A model generated the notes under the pieces. That model was not told the DNA's origin. It saw nothing but the letters and a program-made list of their open reading frames with translations, and ran no database searches. From Cognatilysobacter bugurensis (GTDB taxonomy: Bacteria; Pseudomonadota; Gammaproteobacteria; Xanthomonadales; Xanthomonadaceae), in the NCBI RefSeq assembly GCF_014652095.1, contig NZ_BMYD01000001.1, positions 473,466-537,465 of the forward strand: a stretch of DNA of 64,000 nt, in the 5' to 3' direction. Position numbers and translations under genes: made by a program. Shown here in pieces: positions 1-7,309 of the stretch (position 1 is the first letter of the stretch; every line of letters starts with the position of its first letter).

Positions 1-141
1 TGCCGCAAGCTCGGCTCTGAGCTGCGCGACCGTGCTTCCCAAGACCTCGTAGTAAGCAACCGGATAGTCAGCGGCGCTCGCGAAAGCGGGGCTGCCTGCG
101 AGGGATGCGGCCACTATTAGCGCGTTGGGCAGAGACTTCAT
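1..141 (-). CDS. N-terminus of a secreted protein, possibly DUF922 family (cut by window edge)
   Basis: Only the first 47 codons are inside the window. The start ATG is at 139-141, and the product opens with a short basic and hydrophobic leader ending near SPAFASAA, which looks like a Sec signal peptide. The mature part begins YPVAYYEVLGSTVAQLRAEL. This resembles the start of the DUF922 family (putative zinc-dependent proteases) as I remember it, but 25 residues are too few to be sure. The gene begins 11 bp after an attC site and reads in the direction of the cassette array, so it is probably the gene of the next cassette. The ribosome binding site is weak (AAGAA), as is common for cassette genes. 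Confidence 0.45.
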   Translation of the reverse strand, partial: MKSLPNALIVAASLAGSPAFASAADYPVAYYEVLGSTVAQLRAELAA

Positions 142-151
142 ATCGTTCTTG

Positions 152-211
152 AGCTAACACCTGAGTTAAGCCGCGCCGCGAAGCGGCGTCGGCTGGGACG
201 AATTGTTAGGC
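152..211 (-). mobile_element. Integron attC recombination site (59-base element)
   Basis: Read on the minus strand, the element starts with the inverse core GCCTAAC (211-205) and ends with the core GTTAGCT (158-152). The arms between them can fold into a long imperfect hairpin around GCCGCTTCGCGGC. Sequence and polarity match the attC sites of aadA-type cassettes, which place the site just 3' of the cassette's gene. It therefore closes the cassette carrying the FG-GAP gene and marks the junction with the next cassette, whose gene starts at 141. Confidence 0.9.
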
Positions 212-329
212 AACTCCCGGCTTACCACCGAAACCAAAGCAAGAGACTGCCACTCTTGCAGCGCCCGATAAAAGGGTCACCGCGACTTCCCGGAATGCCT
301 GTGATGCCGGCAAGTCGATAGCTATACAG

Positions 330-2495
330 CTAATGGGTAACCAGTGACCAACCCACTGGATAGTCGCGCATGCCGTACCCTGCGAATCCGTTGTCGGTCG
401 CGGCCCACAGCTGCATTGCATTACCATTTGTCCACACCAGGTCGGTGAGGCCATCGCCCGTGTGGTCACCCGCGTGCAGCACACGCCAAGACCCGTCTAC
501 GCTGTATTGGGCACCGCTAACGCGACGAGTACCGGCCATTTTCCAGGTGACAAAGTAACCCAAGCCGGCGTGGCGCCAGAACAGGTCATCGCGCCCGTCG
601 CCGGTCACGTCGCCCGTGCCGATGAGTTCCCAGCCGGTCGGGTAGCTTCCCATCGCCGCAGTATTGAACAGCAGGTTCACAGCTCCCGACCACAGATGCA
701 TCGACTGCCCATCCGTCCAAACCAGGTCCAGGCGACGGTCCCCGTTCAGATCGCCGGTACCAGCAATGCGCCAGCTTTGGGAAACACCATAGGCACGCCC
801 CGAACGCACGCGCTCGCCGTCCATCAGCCACAGCGCGTACGTGCTGTTACCGGCGTCACGCCAGCCAAGGTCCGCGCGGCCGTCTCCGTCAACGTCGCCC
901 ACCGACACCACCCGGTAACCGGTGGGAAACGACTGCATGCCTACACCGACATAGCCGCTTTCCATCCCCTTCCACATCTGCATGGTGTAACCGTCCGACC
1001 ACACCAGGTCCAGACGTCCGTTTCCGTCGAAATCGCCACGGGCGACCACGCTCCACGACGGCCCGACCCCATAGGCCGCGCCGCCGATCACACTTGCACC
1101 GTCCATGGCCCAGGTTGCGAGGTGATGTTGTACATCATCACGCCAGAGCAGATCGCTCTTGCGATCGCTGTTGAGATCGTCGATTACCGTTGGCGATCCC
1201 GGAACAATGCAGCCTTGGCCGTAATGGATCTCAATCCTCTCAGCCGTGGTCGCATTATTCTTCAGAACCAGATCCGTGCACGCATCCCCGTTGAGGTCGC
1301 CGGTGCCAATGATGCCGCCAGAGGTCGTGATCGACCTCGGCGCCTCGAAGCCGTCTGCTGTCCGCAAGTAATAGCGTAGCGAGTTCGAACTCACGTCCCT
1401 TGCAAAAAGATCCTTACGACCATCACGATCGAGATCGCTTGCGGTCGGAACCAGCGGCGCACCGATAAATTTCAATGCAGCCTTGTACGTCAAGCCTCGC
1501 GCCGAGTCTTGGAAAAACAGGCCCAGATCCGCGTCAGGGTAAGAATAGCCGGTGCCGTCCCGAAGATTTCGATAGCGTGCTATGGCGACGTCATTACGCC
1601 CATCATCATCGAAATCTGCAACGACCAGATTCCGTCGGTATTGCGAATCGGGCGTCGGATAGACAATCGGCGGGTCGAAAGCGTCTTTGCCATTGTGGAC
1701 ATACACTTCCAGATTGCTGTATCCACCGGGATTGCTCAGAAGGAGATCCGGCAAGCCGTCGCTGGTCACATCCGCCACTTCCAGATCGGCTCCGTTAGGA
1801 ATTGGTAGTGGTCGCGCGGCCTTGATCCCGCCGTTGCCATCCCCCATGTAGAGCATCGCTGCGCCCTCCGTTTCAGTCATTACCGCCACATCGCCAAAGC
1901 CATCGCGATCCACATCGAGGATCTGTGACTCCTTCGCAGTAATGCCGGTGCTCGTTTCAAACGTTCGCGCGAAACGCTGCCGATCGCCCTGCGACTCCAG
2001 AATAGTCACGCCGTTGTTATGCACAACAACGATATCCAGTAGACCGTCGTTGTTCATATCCGCCAAGTTCAACGTGCGGCCCGCCTGCTCCATGGTCCCC
2101 GGATAGACATAGCCGTACATACGGCTATCCAGTTCCCCGGCCTCCGTTTGCGACCTCACAACAACGAAGTTGCGGGCGTCCCCATCATCACCGGAAGTGA
2201 CGACAACCACGTCATCGCGACCATCGCCCGTTACGTCGCCTATCGCTCCGTCCTCATATCGGCCAGGAGTGAGATGAAAGACAGGGCTGCGGAAAGAAAA
2301 GGTCGTCGCCGTGTCGGATGACGCCTCCGCCTGTGGTTGCTCACCCGCCACCACACTGGAAAGCCGTGCCGAAGCTTCCGACACGGGCAAAACATCCTTC
2401 GCGACTGGGCTAGGCTCAATAGTGCTCGGAGCAGCGACCACAAGAGCGATCGCGGCGAAAGCGGCGCAGAACGCGCCCATCCATTTCTTGTACAT
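330..2495 (-). CDS. Secreted FG-GAP/VCBS repeat beta-propeller protein, integron-cassette-borne
   Basis: The product has 721 residues. A lysine-bearing hydrophobic leader (about residues 1-22) suggests Sec export. The rest is built from about 13 calcium-loop repeats of the form DxxxDGxxDL, for example DVTGDGRDD, DMNNDGLLD and DFDGNGRLD, which is the FG-GAP/VCBS signature. The C-terminal 300 residues are roughly 100-residue units with repeated LVWSDG/LVWTDG and MQLW or MHLW motifs. Such folds usually mediate adhesion or ligand binding outside the cell; no catalytic domain is visible. Base composition is visibly less G+C-rich than the core genes, and an attC site lies 118 bp past the stop. A run of nine G residues occupies the ribosome-binding region. 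The function is unknown. Confidence 0.85.
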   Translation of the reverse strand: MYKKWMGAFCAAFAAIALVVAAPSTIEPSPVAKDVLPVSEASARLSSVVAGEQPQAEASSDTATTFSFRSPVFHLTPGRYEDGAIGDVTGDGRDDVVVVTSGDDGDARNFVVVRSQTEAGELDSRMYGYVYPGTMEQAGRTLNLADMNNDGLLDIVVVHNNGVTILESQGDRQRFARTFETSTGITAKESQILDVDRDGFGDVAVMTETEGAAMLYMGDGNGGIKAARPLPIPNGADLEVADVTSDGLPDLLLSNPGGYSNLEVYVHNGKDAFDPPIVYPTPDSQYRRNLVVADFDDDGRNDVAIARYRNLRDGTGYSYPDADLGLFFQDSARGLTYKAALKFIGAPLVPTASDLDRDGRKDLFARDVSSNSLRYYLRTADGFEAPRSITTSGGIIGTGDLNGDACTDLVLKNNATTAERIEIHYGQGCIVPGSPTVIDDLNSDRKSDLLWRDDVQHHLATWAMDGASVIGGAAYGVGPSWSVVARGDFDGNGRLDLVWSDGYTMQMWKGMESGYVGVGMQSFPTGYRVVSVGDVDGDGRADLGWRDAGNSTYALWLMDGERVRSGRAYGVSQSWRIAGTGDLNGDRRLDLVWTDGQSMHLWSGAVNLLFNTAAMGSYPTGWELIGTGDVTGDGRDDLFWRHAGLGYFVTWKMAGTRRVSGAQYSVDGSWRVLHAGDHTGDGLTDLVWTNGNAMQLWAATDNGFAGYGMRDYPVGWSLVTH

Positions 2496-2823
2496 ATTCC
2501 CCCCCCCAGAGTAGGCGACAGTATAACGACGCAGCAGGCTGTCTCGACGCCCGGAAGCTTCGATTCACCTCTTGGAACCGATTGCGACACCGGATCATTG
2601 GACGGGAACAGGCGCTAGGCGGCGCAGGTGCAAGACAGTGCAATAGGCACAAAACGCTGGCAGTGCCAACGGATTCCATGCGGTGCGTCGCAAAAGAATC
2701 GCGTTGAAGCCGGCCCATGATCTTGCGGAAGATGGCCGGCCGGGTACAGCGGCCCGACGCCTTATCAGAAGCTATGCACGTGGACCGCCGATATCGGACC
2801 AACGCTGTCGAACTCGGGGTTAG
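2496..2823. other. Intergenic stretch between cassette gene and integrase relic
   Basis: This is where attI and the cassette promoter would be expected. I found no GTTRRRY core in the required orientation and no convincing reading frame. Between about 2780 and 2823 there may be badly degraded integron-integrase sequence (a possible VEL before the recognisable LPHA at 2824), but the match is too weak to call. The attI site has probably been lost or eroded. Confidence 0.4.
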
Positions 2824-3184
2824 CTGCCGCATGCCGTGGGACGCAATTATCCGATGGCACTAAAGGAGCCCGGTTGGCAGTACCTGTTCCCATCCGGCCG
2901 CTTGGCACCTGATCCCGGGACCGGCGACCTGCGCCGGCATCACGTGGACGAGGCGGTCATCCAGCGCGCCGTGAAGGTGGCTCGCCTCAAGGCCGGGATC
3001 ATAGGCGGCCAGCTGCCACACGCTGCGGCATTCCTTTGCTACGCACCTACTGGAGAGCCGGCACGACATTTGTGCCGTTCAAGAGCTGCTGGGTCACAAG
3101 GACGTGTCCACGACGCAGATCTACGCCCATGTGCTGAGCCGGGGCGCCAGTGGTGTGCTCAGTCCGCTGGATGCCGACCCCTGA
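2824..3184 (+). pseudogene. Integron integrase IntI, 3' remnant, frameshifted
   Basis: The conceptual product matches the C-terminal third of IntI tyrosine recombinases. It reads LPHAVGRNYPMA, then GWQYLFPS, then RRHHVDEAVIQRAVK. After a +1 slip near 3003-3013 it continues [35 protein letters not shown] and SPLDADP before the stop. The HxxR pair, the LLGH histidine and the Tyr nucleophile are still encoded. The N-terminal half, with the first catalytic Arg, is missing, and a stop at 2821 closes the frame upstream. The gene diverges from the minus-strand cassettes, which is the normal integron layout (intI reading away from attI and the array). The enzyme must be inactive. It converges with the phage-type integrase pseudogene at 3265. 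Confidence 0.85.
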
Positions 3185-3264
3185 GTGCGAGCGGCCGTTG
3201 CACCGTTGCGGCTACTAGAGACTGCAACGACGCAACGCGCCAAAACCATTGAGAACAACGCGGA

Positions 3265-4916
3265 TCAATCTGGCTCAGGGGCGCGAGCTCGAGTCAGGTT
3301 GGCGAGGGCTCTGGCTTTTCCTTCTGGCGTCCGCGGCCCGGTGCTTCGCCTACCGTGCCATTTACACCGACGCTTACCGGGCTCACTCAGGGCCTGGCAT
3401 GGCTGCCCGTCCCGATGGCGTCGAGCGCCACAGGGCATGCGCGCAGGGACGGGCGCGGTTGACGCTGCTGGCGGCAGCAGTCTGCTTCCGACTGCTGCAT
3501 GAGCGTCGAAGTCGTTCGCGGGTGCGCGCGCCTGCGATGGGTGAGGTAACTCCGGACCGCCGCCAGAGTCATTCGCGCGTGCGCGTATGTGTCGGAAAAC
3601 TCCGGCACCGGCACTCGGAGTCATGGGCTCTGATTCTTTTTGATTGTTTATTCCGGCGAGTCGCGCCCACTCGCAGACGATGGCGTCGAGCACGGCGCTA
3701 TTGGTCGCGTTGACGCCGCCCGGATGCTCTCGCGCCCTCCTGGCCTCAATGGCGGCCTGCGCCGCTGGGCTTGCGTAGTAGTCGATGCGCCGGCACGTTG
3801 ACTTGTAGGACGCCCGGTTGTAGGCAGCCCGCACCTTATTGCGCTCCGCGTGCGCTAGCTGTCGCTCGATTACGTCAGGCTGCCAGCCCATCTCATTGAG
3901 GCGGGTCGAGGCCATCGCGCGGAAGCCGTGCCCGGTCATGGTCTCGCCGTCGAAGCCCAGCCGGCGCAGCGCCGCGTTAACCGTGTTCTCGCTCATGGGA
4001 CGGTCGGGCGTCCGCAGCGACGGAAAGCAATAGCGCCCGCGTCCGGTCAGCGGTTGCAGCTCGCGCAGGATGGCCACGGCTTGGTCAGCGAGCGGGACCA
4101 CGTGCGCCTCGCGCATCTTCATTTTGCCGGCCGGGATGCGCCACTCGGCCGCGTCCAAGTCCAGCTCGGTCCATTCCATCGCCCTCAGGTTGCCGGGGCG
4201 GACGAACAGCAACGGCGCGAGTTTGAGCGCGGCAGCCGTGGTCGGCTGGCCTTGGTAGGCGTGGAGCGCCCGCAGCAGGTTGGCCACGGCGGTCGGCTCA
4301 GTCACGGCCGCATGCGAGCGAGAGACGATGGGGGCCAGCGCACCGCGCAGGGAGGCCGTCGGGTCGATCTGGGCACGTCCGGTGGCGACCGCATAGCGGA
4401 ACACTTGCCGATGCGCTGCTTAACCCTGTGGGCGGTTTCCAGCGTGCCGGCGGCCTCCAGCGGGCGCAGAGCCATGAGCACGTCAGGTGGCCCGATCTGG
4501 GCGATAGGCAGGGCATGCAGGCCCGGCACAAGGCCAAGCATCCATTGGGCTTTCGCATAGGTGACGGGCGCAAGGCTGGCGGCCTGCTTGGCGAGCCACT
4601 CGTCTGCAATGGCTTTGAAGCTGTCCGCCCCTGAGACGCGAGCAGCCGTCTTACGGGCACGCTTCACCGCTGCGGGGTCCTGGCCCTCCCGTAGCGCCGC
4701 GCGCGCCTCCTCGCGCCGCTTGCGGGCCTCTGCCAGCGTCACTTCGGGATACACGCCGAAGGCCACGCGCGAGTCTCGCCCCCCGTGGCGGTATCGCATG
4801 CGCCAGTAGCGCGCGCCGGTCGGCATGACTTCCAAGTAGAGGCCCGCGCCGTCCGTGAGCTTGTATGGCTTGGCGCGCGGCTTCGCGTTGCGGGCGGCCG
4901 TGTCGGTCAGTGGCAT
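3265..4916 (-). pseudogene. P4-type tyrosine integrase with one frameshift and a C-terminal HGGxSTG-like domain
   Basis: Starting at 4916, the product has the DUF4102 arm-binding domain (LTDTAARNAKP, KLTDGAGLYLEV) and a core-binding domain ending HRVKQRIGK. One base is missing near 4402-4407. The reading then resumes as VFRYAVATGRA and carries the catalytic domain: RPGNLR, HGFRAMASTRLNE, the QLAHAE motif and the YNRA tyrosine. After the usual integrase end there is no stop. The frame continues for about 120 residues, with CGARRHRDGQPC and CKWHGRRSTGPRTPEGKARA, a short Cys/His-containing motif known from separate phage-associated proteins. That part could be translated from its own ATG at 3624. 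The gene lies next to tRNA-Leu, the usual place for such an integrase. A sequencing error could mimic the frameshift. Confidence 0.85.
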
Positions 4917-5020
4917 GGGGCCATATCTCCGAGCTGCGGGGCCACTTTGCCCCGATGGCCCCGATCGTGGCCCCACATTTGCCGGGATGCAATGAGACTT
5001 TGGCGGACGTTAGGCAACAA

Positions 5021-5046
5021 AAAACCCGCGAATCTACGCGGGTTTT
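5021..5046 (-). terminator. Rho-independent terminator after tRNA-Leu
   Basis: A perfect 10-bp stem (AAAACCCGCG with CGCGGGTTTT) closes a 6-nt loop. The A-rich left arm gives a U-rich 3' end on the minus strand, so it fits termination of the tRNA transcript 42 bp upstream. Confidence 0.75.
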
Positions 5047-5087
5047 GGGGGTGTTCGCGCTCTACGGGATGCCGTGAGAAGCAGCCG

Positions 5088-5174
5088 TGGTGCCGGAGGT
5101 GGGACTCGAACCCACACGCTTTTAAGGGCGGCGGATTTTGAGTCCGCTGCGTCTACCGATTCCGCCACTCCGGC
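5088..5174 (-). tRNA. tRNA-Leu (anticodon CAA)
   Basis: The 87-nt gene starts GCCGGAGTGGCGGAAT and encodes its 3' CCA. The anticodon stem GCGGA/TCCGC encloses the loop CTCAAAA, giving CAA. A long variable arm and the T-loop sequence GGTTCGAGTCCC mark it as a class II leucine tRNA. Its 3' end faces the tyrosine integrase pseudogene, so it is the probable attachment site of the genomic island to the left. The island's other end lies outside the window. Confidence 0.95.
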
Positions 5175-5238
5175 AGCGGGCGCGCAGTATACCCGTGCGC
5201 GGACCGGAGCGGCGCAGCCGGCCGTGCGAGCTACAGCG

Positions 5239-5850
5239 TCAGCGGACCGCGTCGACGCCCAGGGCCCGGTCGACGCGAGTGAACCACTCGCCGGACTGCG
5301 GCACGAACATCGCGCAGGCGTGCATCGCTGCCTGGTAAATGTGCAACGACACCGCGACGTCGTTGGGGCTCGTGTTGCGAATCGTGTGGTACTCGTGCGG
5401 CGGGATCAGGCTGCCCGCGCTGCCGAGGCAGGCCTGCATGCCGCCTGCGGAGCGGAAGCGGAATCGATCACCGTCGCGCTCGCACAGTTCGTACTGCCGG
5501 ATCTCGAGCTCGCCGTCCCATACGCCCTCGACACACCACAGGCCGCAGTGATCGTGCACCGGAGTGCCCTGACCGGGCGCCCAGGTCATCGCGACGACGC
5601 TGTAGCCGAGCTCGACGCTGCGATAGATCTCCCGACGCGCGTAGCGCTCTTCGATGGGCGCGTAGACGCATTCGGGCAGCTGCACGTCGGGGTCGCGGAT
5701 CGCGCGGCACAGCGTGTCGCGAAGGGCCGCGGTGACGGCGTGCTCGTCCCCGCGACCGACGGCTTCGTCGAGTGCGCGGATGAACTTCTCCCGGCCTGGA
5801 AAGTCGACCTCGGGGCAGGGCGGGGCATATGCCGAATCGGTTATATCCAT
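5239..5850 (-). CDS. Cysteine dioxygenase family protein (cupin)
   Basis: The 203-residue product is a cupin-type thiol dioxygenase, predicted to oxidise cysteine (or a related thiol such as 3-mercaptopropionate) to the sulfinate with non-haem iron. The iron ligands should be His99 and His101 in PVHDHCGLWC, with His155 in EYHTIRNT. The segment GVWDGELEIRQYEL matches the family's first cupin motif. The start at 5850 was chosen because the reading frame upstream is only antisense or overlap sequence of the preceding gene. The gene follows the serine O-succinyltransferase by 19 bp, so the two are probably co-transcribed. Substrate choice between cysteine and other thiols cannot be read from this sequence. 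Confidence 0.85.
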   Translation of the reverse strand: MDITDSAYAPPCPEVDFPGREKFIRALDEAVGRGDEHAVTAALRDTLCRAIRDPDVQLPECVYAPIEERYARREIYRSVELGYSVVAMTWAPGQGTPVHDHCGLWCVEGVWDGELEIRQYELCERDGDRFRFRSAGGMQACLGSAGSLIPPHEYHTIRNTSPNDVAVSLHIYQAAMHACAMFVPQSGEWFTRVDRALGVDAVR

Positions 5851-5869
5851 ATAGCCATTGTAGCGGCGC

Positions 5870-6979
5870 TCAGAGCGCCGCGAGGAAGGCGCCGACGGCG
5901 GGTCCGAACCGCGCGATATCGACAAGGAATGCGTCGTGCCCCTGAGGTGACTCGAGCGGAATGAATTGTGCGTTCGCGCCTCCGTCGCCGAGGCCCTCCG
6001 CGATTTCCTGTTGCTGCTGCAGCGGAAAGAGGATGTCGGTGTGCACGCCGATCGCCAGCGCGCGCTCAATCCGGATGCGGGAGAGGCCGCCGCGGGCACC
6101 GAGCCCCGCCTCGCCGAGGTCGAACCAGTCCATCGAGCGGCTGAGGTACAGATAGCAGTTCGGATCGAAGCGGCGGACGAATCGTCGCGCGTGTGCTTCG
6201 AGATAGCTCTCGACCTCGAATTCCAGCCCGAACGGATCGCCGCCGACGCGGTCGGACTCAAGGCGCACGCGGCCGAAACGGCCGTCCCACTCGAGCGCAG
6301 AGCGGTAGGTGATCACGCCGAGCTTGCGGGCCATGCGCATGCCGGATTCGGGGTAGCTTGCGTCGTCGTAGTTGCCGCCGTTCCACTTGGGATCGAGCCG
6401 GATCGCCTCGCGCTGAAGCGAACGGATCGCGATCGAGAACGGCAGCGCGCACGCGGCGCCGGAAATGTTCACGTGCGCGCGCGCGATGCCTGGATAGCGC
6501 AGCAGGAATGCCAGCGACACCATGCCGCCCATCGAATTGCCGATCACGCAGGCGAGCGTGCCGATGCCGAGCGCACGCACCGCATGTGCGGCGCTGTCGG
6601 CGCAATCCTCGATCGAAAGCTCGGGGAAGCCGAGGCGATAGAGCTCACCGGTCGACGCGTTGATCGACGCGGGCCCCGTGGAGCCCTTGCAGCTGCCGAG
6701 CGAGTTCACGCAGATCACGAACCACCGGTTCGTATCGATCGGCTTGCCCGGGCCGACCATCGGCTCCCACCAGCCGGCATCCCCGTTGCCTTCGTTCGAA
6801 GCCGCGTGCGCGTCCGGCGACAGGCCGGTGAGAATCAGGACGGCGTTGTCGCGCTCAGGCGACAGCTCGCCCCAGGTTTCGTAGGCGACACGCGCGCCGT
6901 CGAGCGTGCCGCCGCGCTTCATCGCGAATGCGTCGGGCAGCGGGATGAAGCGCGTGCCGGGCGGAATGAATTCGGTCAT
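5870..6979 (-). CDS. metX: Serine O-succinyltransferase (MetX-like alpha/beta hydrolase)
   Basis: This 369-residue enzyme has the MetX fold. The nucleophile elbow is GNSMGG (Ser149), with Asp315 in GVHTDILFP and His348 in SPQGHDAFL. Overall sequence (MTEFIPPG start, NGGNYDD, SALEWDGRFGR) matches the Xanthomonadaceae enzymes that, as I recall from published reannotation of the MetX family, succinylate L-serine for cysteine synthesis rather than acylating homoserine. The start at 6979 leaves a GGAG box upstream; an in-frame extension to 7045 looks non-coding. It forms a probable operon with the cysteine dioxygenase gene. Homoserine acyltransferase activity remains possible without an assay. Confidence 0.9.
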   Translation of the reverse strand: MTEFIPPGTRFIPLPDAFAMKRGGTLDGARVAYETWGELSPERDNAVLILTGLSPDAHAASNEGNGDAGWWEPMVGPGKPIDTNRWFVICVNSLGSCKGSTGPASINASTGELYRLGFPELSIEDCADSAAHAVRALGIGTLACVIGNSMGGMVSLAFLLRYPGIARAHVNISGAACALPFSIAIRSLQREAIRLDPKWNGGNYDDASYPESGMRMARKLGVITYRSALEWDGRFGRVRLESDRVGGDPFGLEFEVESYLEAHARRFVRRFDPNCYLYLSRSMDWFDLGEAGLGARGGLSRIRIERALAIGVHTDILFPLQQQQEIAEGLGDGGANAQFIPLESPQGHDAFLVDIARFGPAVGAFLAAL

Positions 6980-7309
6980 GCGGATGCAGGCTCCATAACG
7001 CGGCGCCGCTTGCGCAGGCGCGGCGGGCGGGCATTGTCGCTGCATGAACGCGCTTGCGCACGGGCGGAGGACGCCGCGTGCGGAGCGGAGCGCGCGGACC
7101 TAACGCCTCGTGTCCACGCGGAGCGCGTCGAAGCGCCCGTCGACAGGTGCGCCGGCGCACCGCCTGCGTGATCGTTCGACGCCCTATCCAGGACTGACGT
7201 CAGCTCGTACGAGCGCCCGCTGCTAAGGCGCTGCATTCGCGCCGCCCGAAAACGTCATGCCGCGCAGGCGCGATGTCGAAACTCCACGCGCCGTCGAGGC
7301 CGGGCGCGC
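6980..7309. other. Upstream region of the succinyltransferase operon
   Basis: This stretch separates ccmI from the sulfur operon and should hold the latter's promoter. The only clear structure is a pair of abutting palindromes at 7194-7214. A small minus-strand frame (7236-6976) ends by overlapping the succinyltransferase ATG, but its composition looks random. No known riboswitch was recognised. Confidence 0.4.
7194..7214. promoter_or_regulatory. Two abutting perfect palindromes, candidate operator
   Basis: CTGACGTCAG (7194-7203) runs directly into GCTCGTACGAGC (7203-7214). Both are perfect and share one G. They lie 215 bp upstream of the succinyltransferase start. Their position suggests a binding site for a dimeric regulator of the sulfur operon, but nothing in the window identifies it. 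Confidence 0.3.

Noticed and set aside
2819..2825. GTTAGCT core-like sequence just before the intI remnant
   Set aside because: It is in the wrong orientation for the cassette array and has no flanking attI or attC structure.
5009..5018. GTTAGGCAAC beside tRNA-Leu, identical to the sequence at one end of the attC
   Set aside because: A single 10-bp match without the rest of an attC; chance is a sufficient explanation.
6976..7236. 86-codon frame ending over the succinyltransferase start, possible leader peptide
   Set aside because: The overlap is attractive, but the peptide is Arg/Ser/Ala-rich and looks random, and no leader-type codon run or terminator pair is visible.
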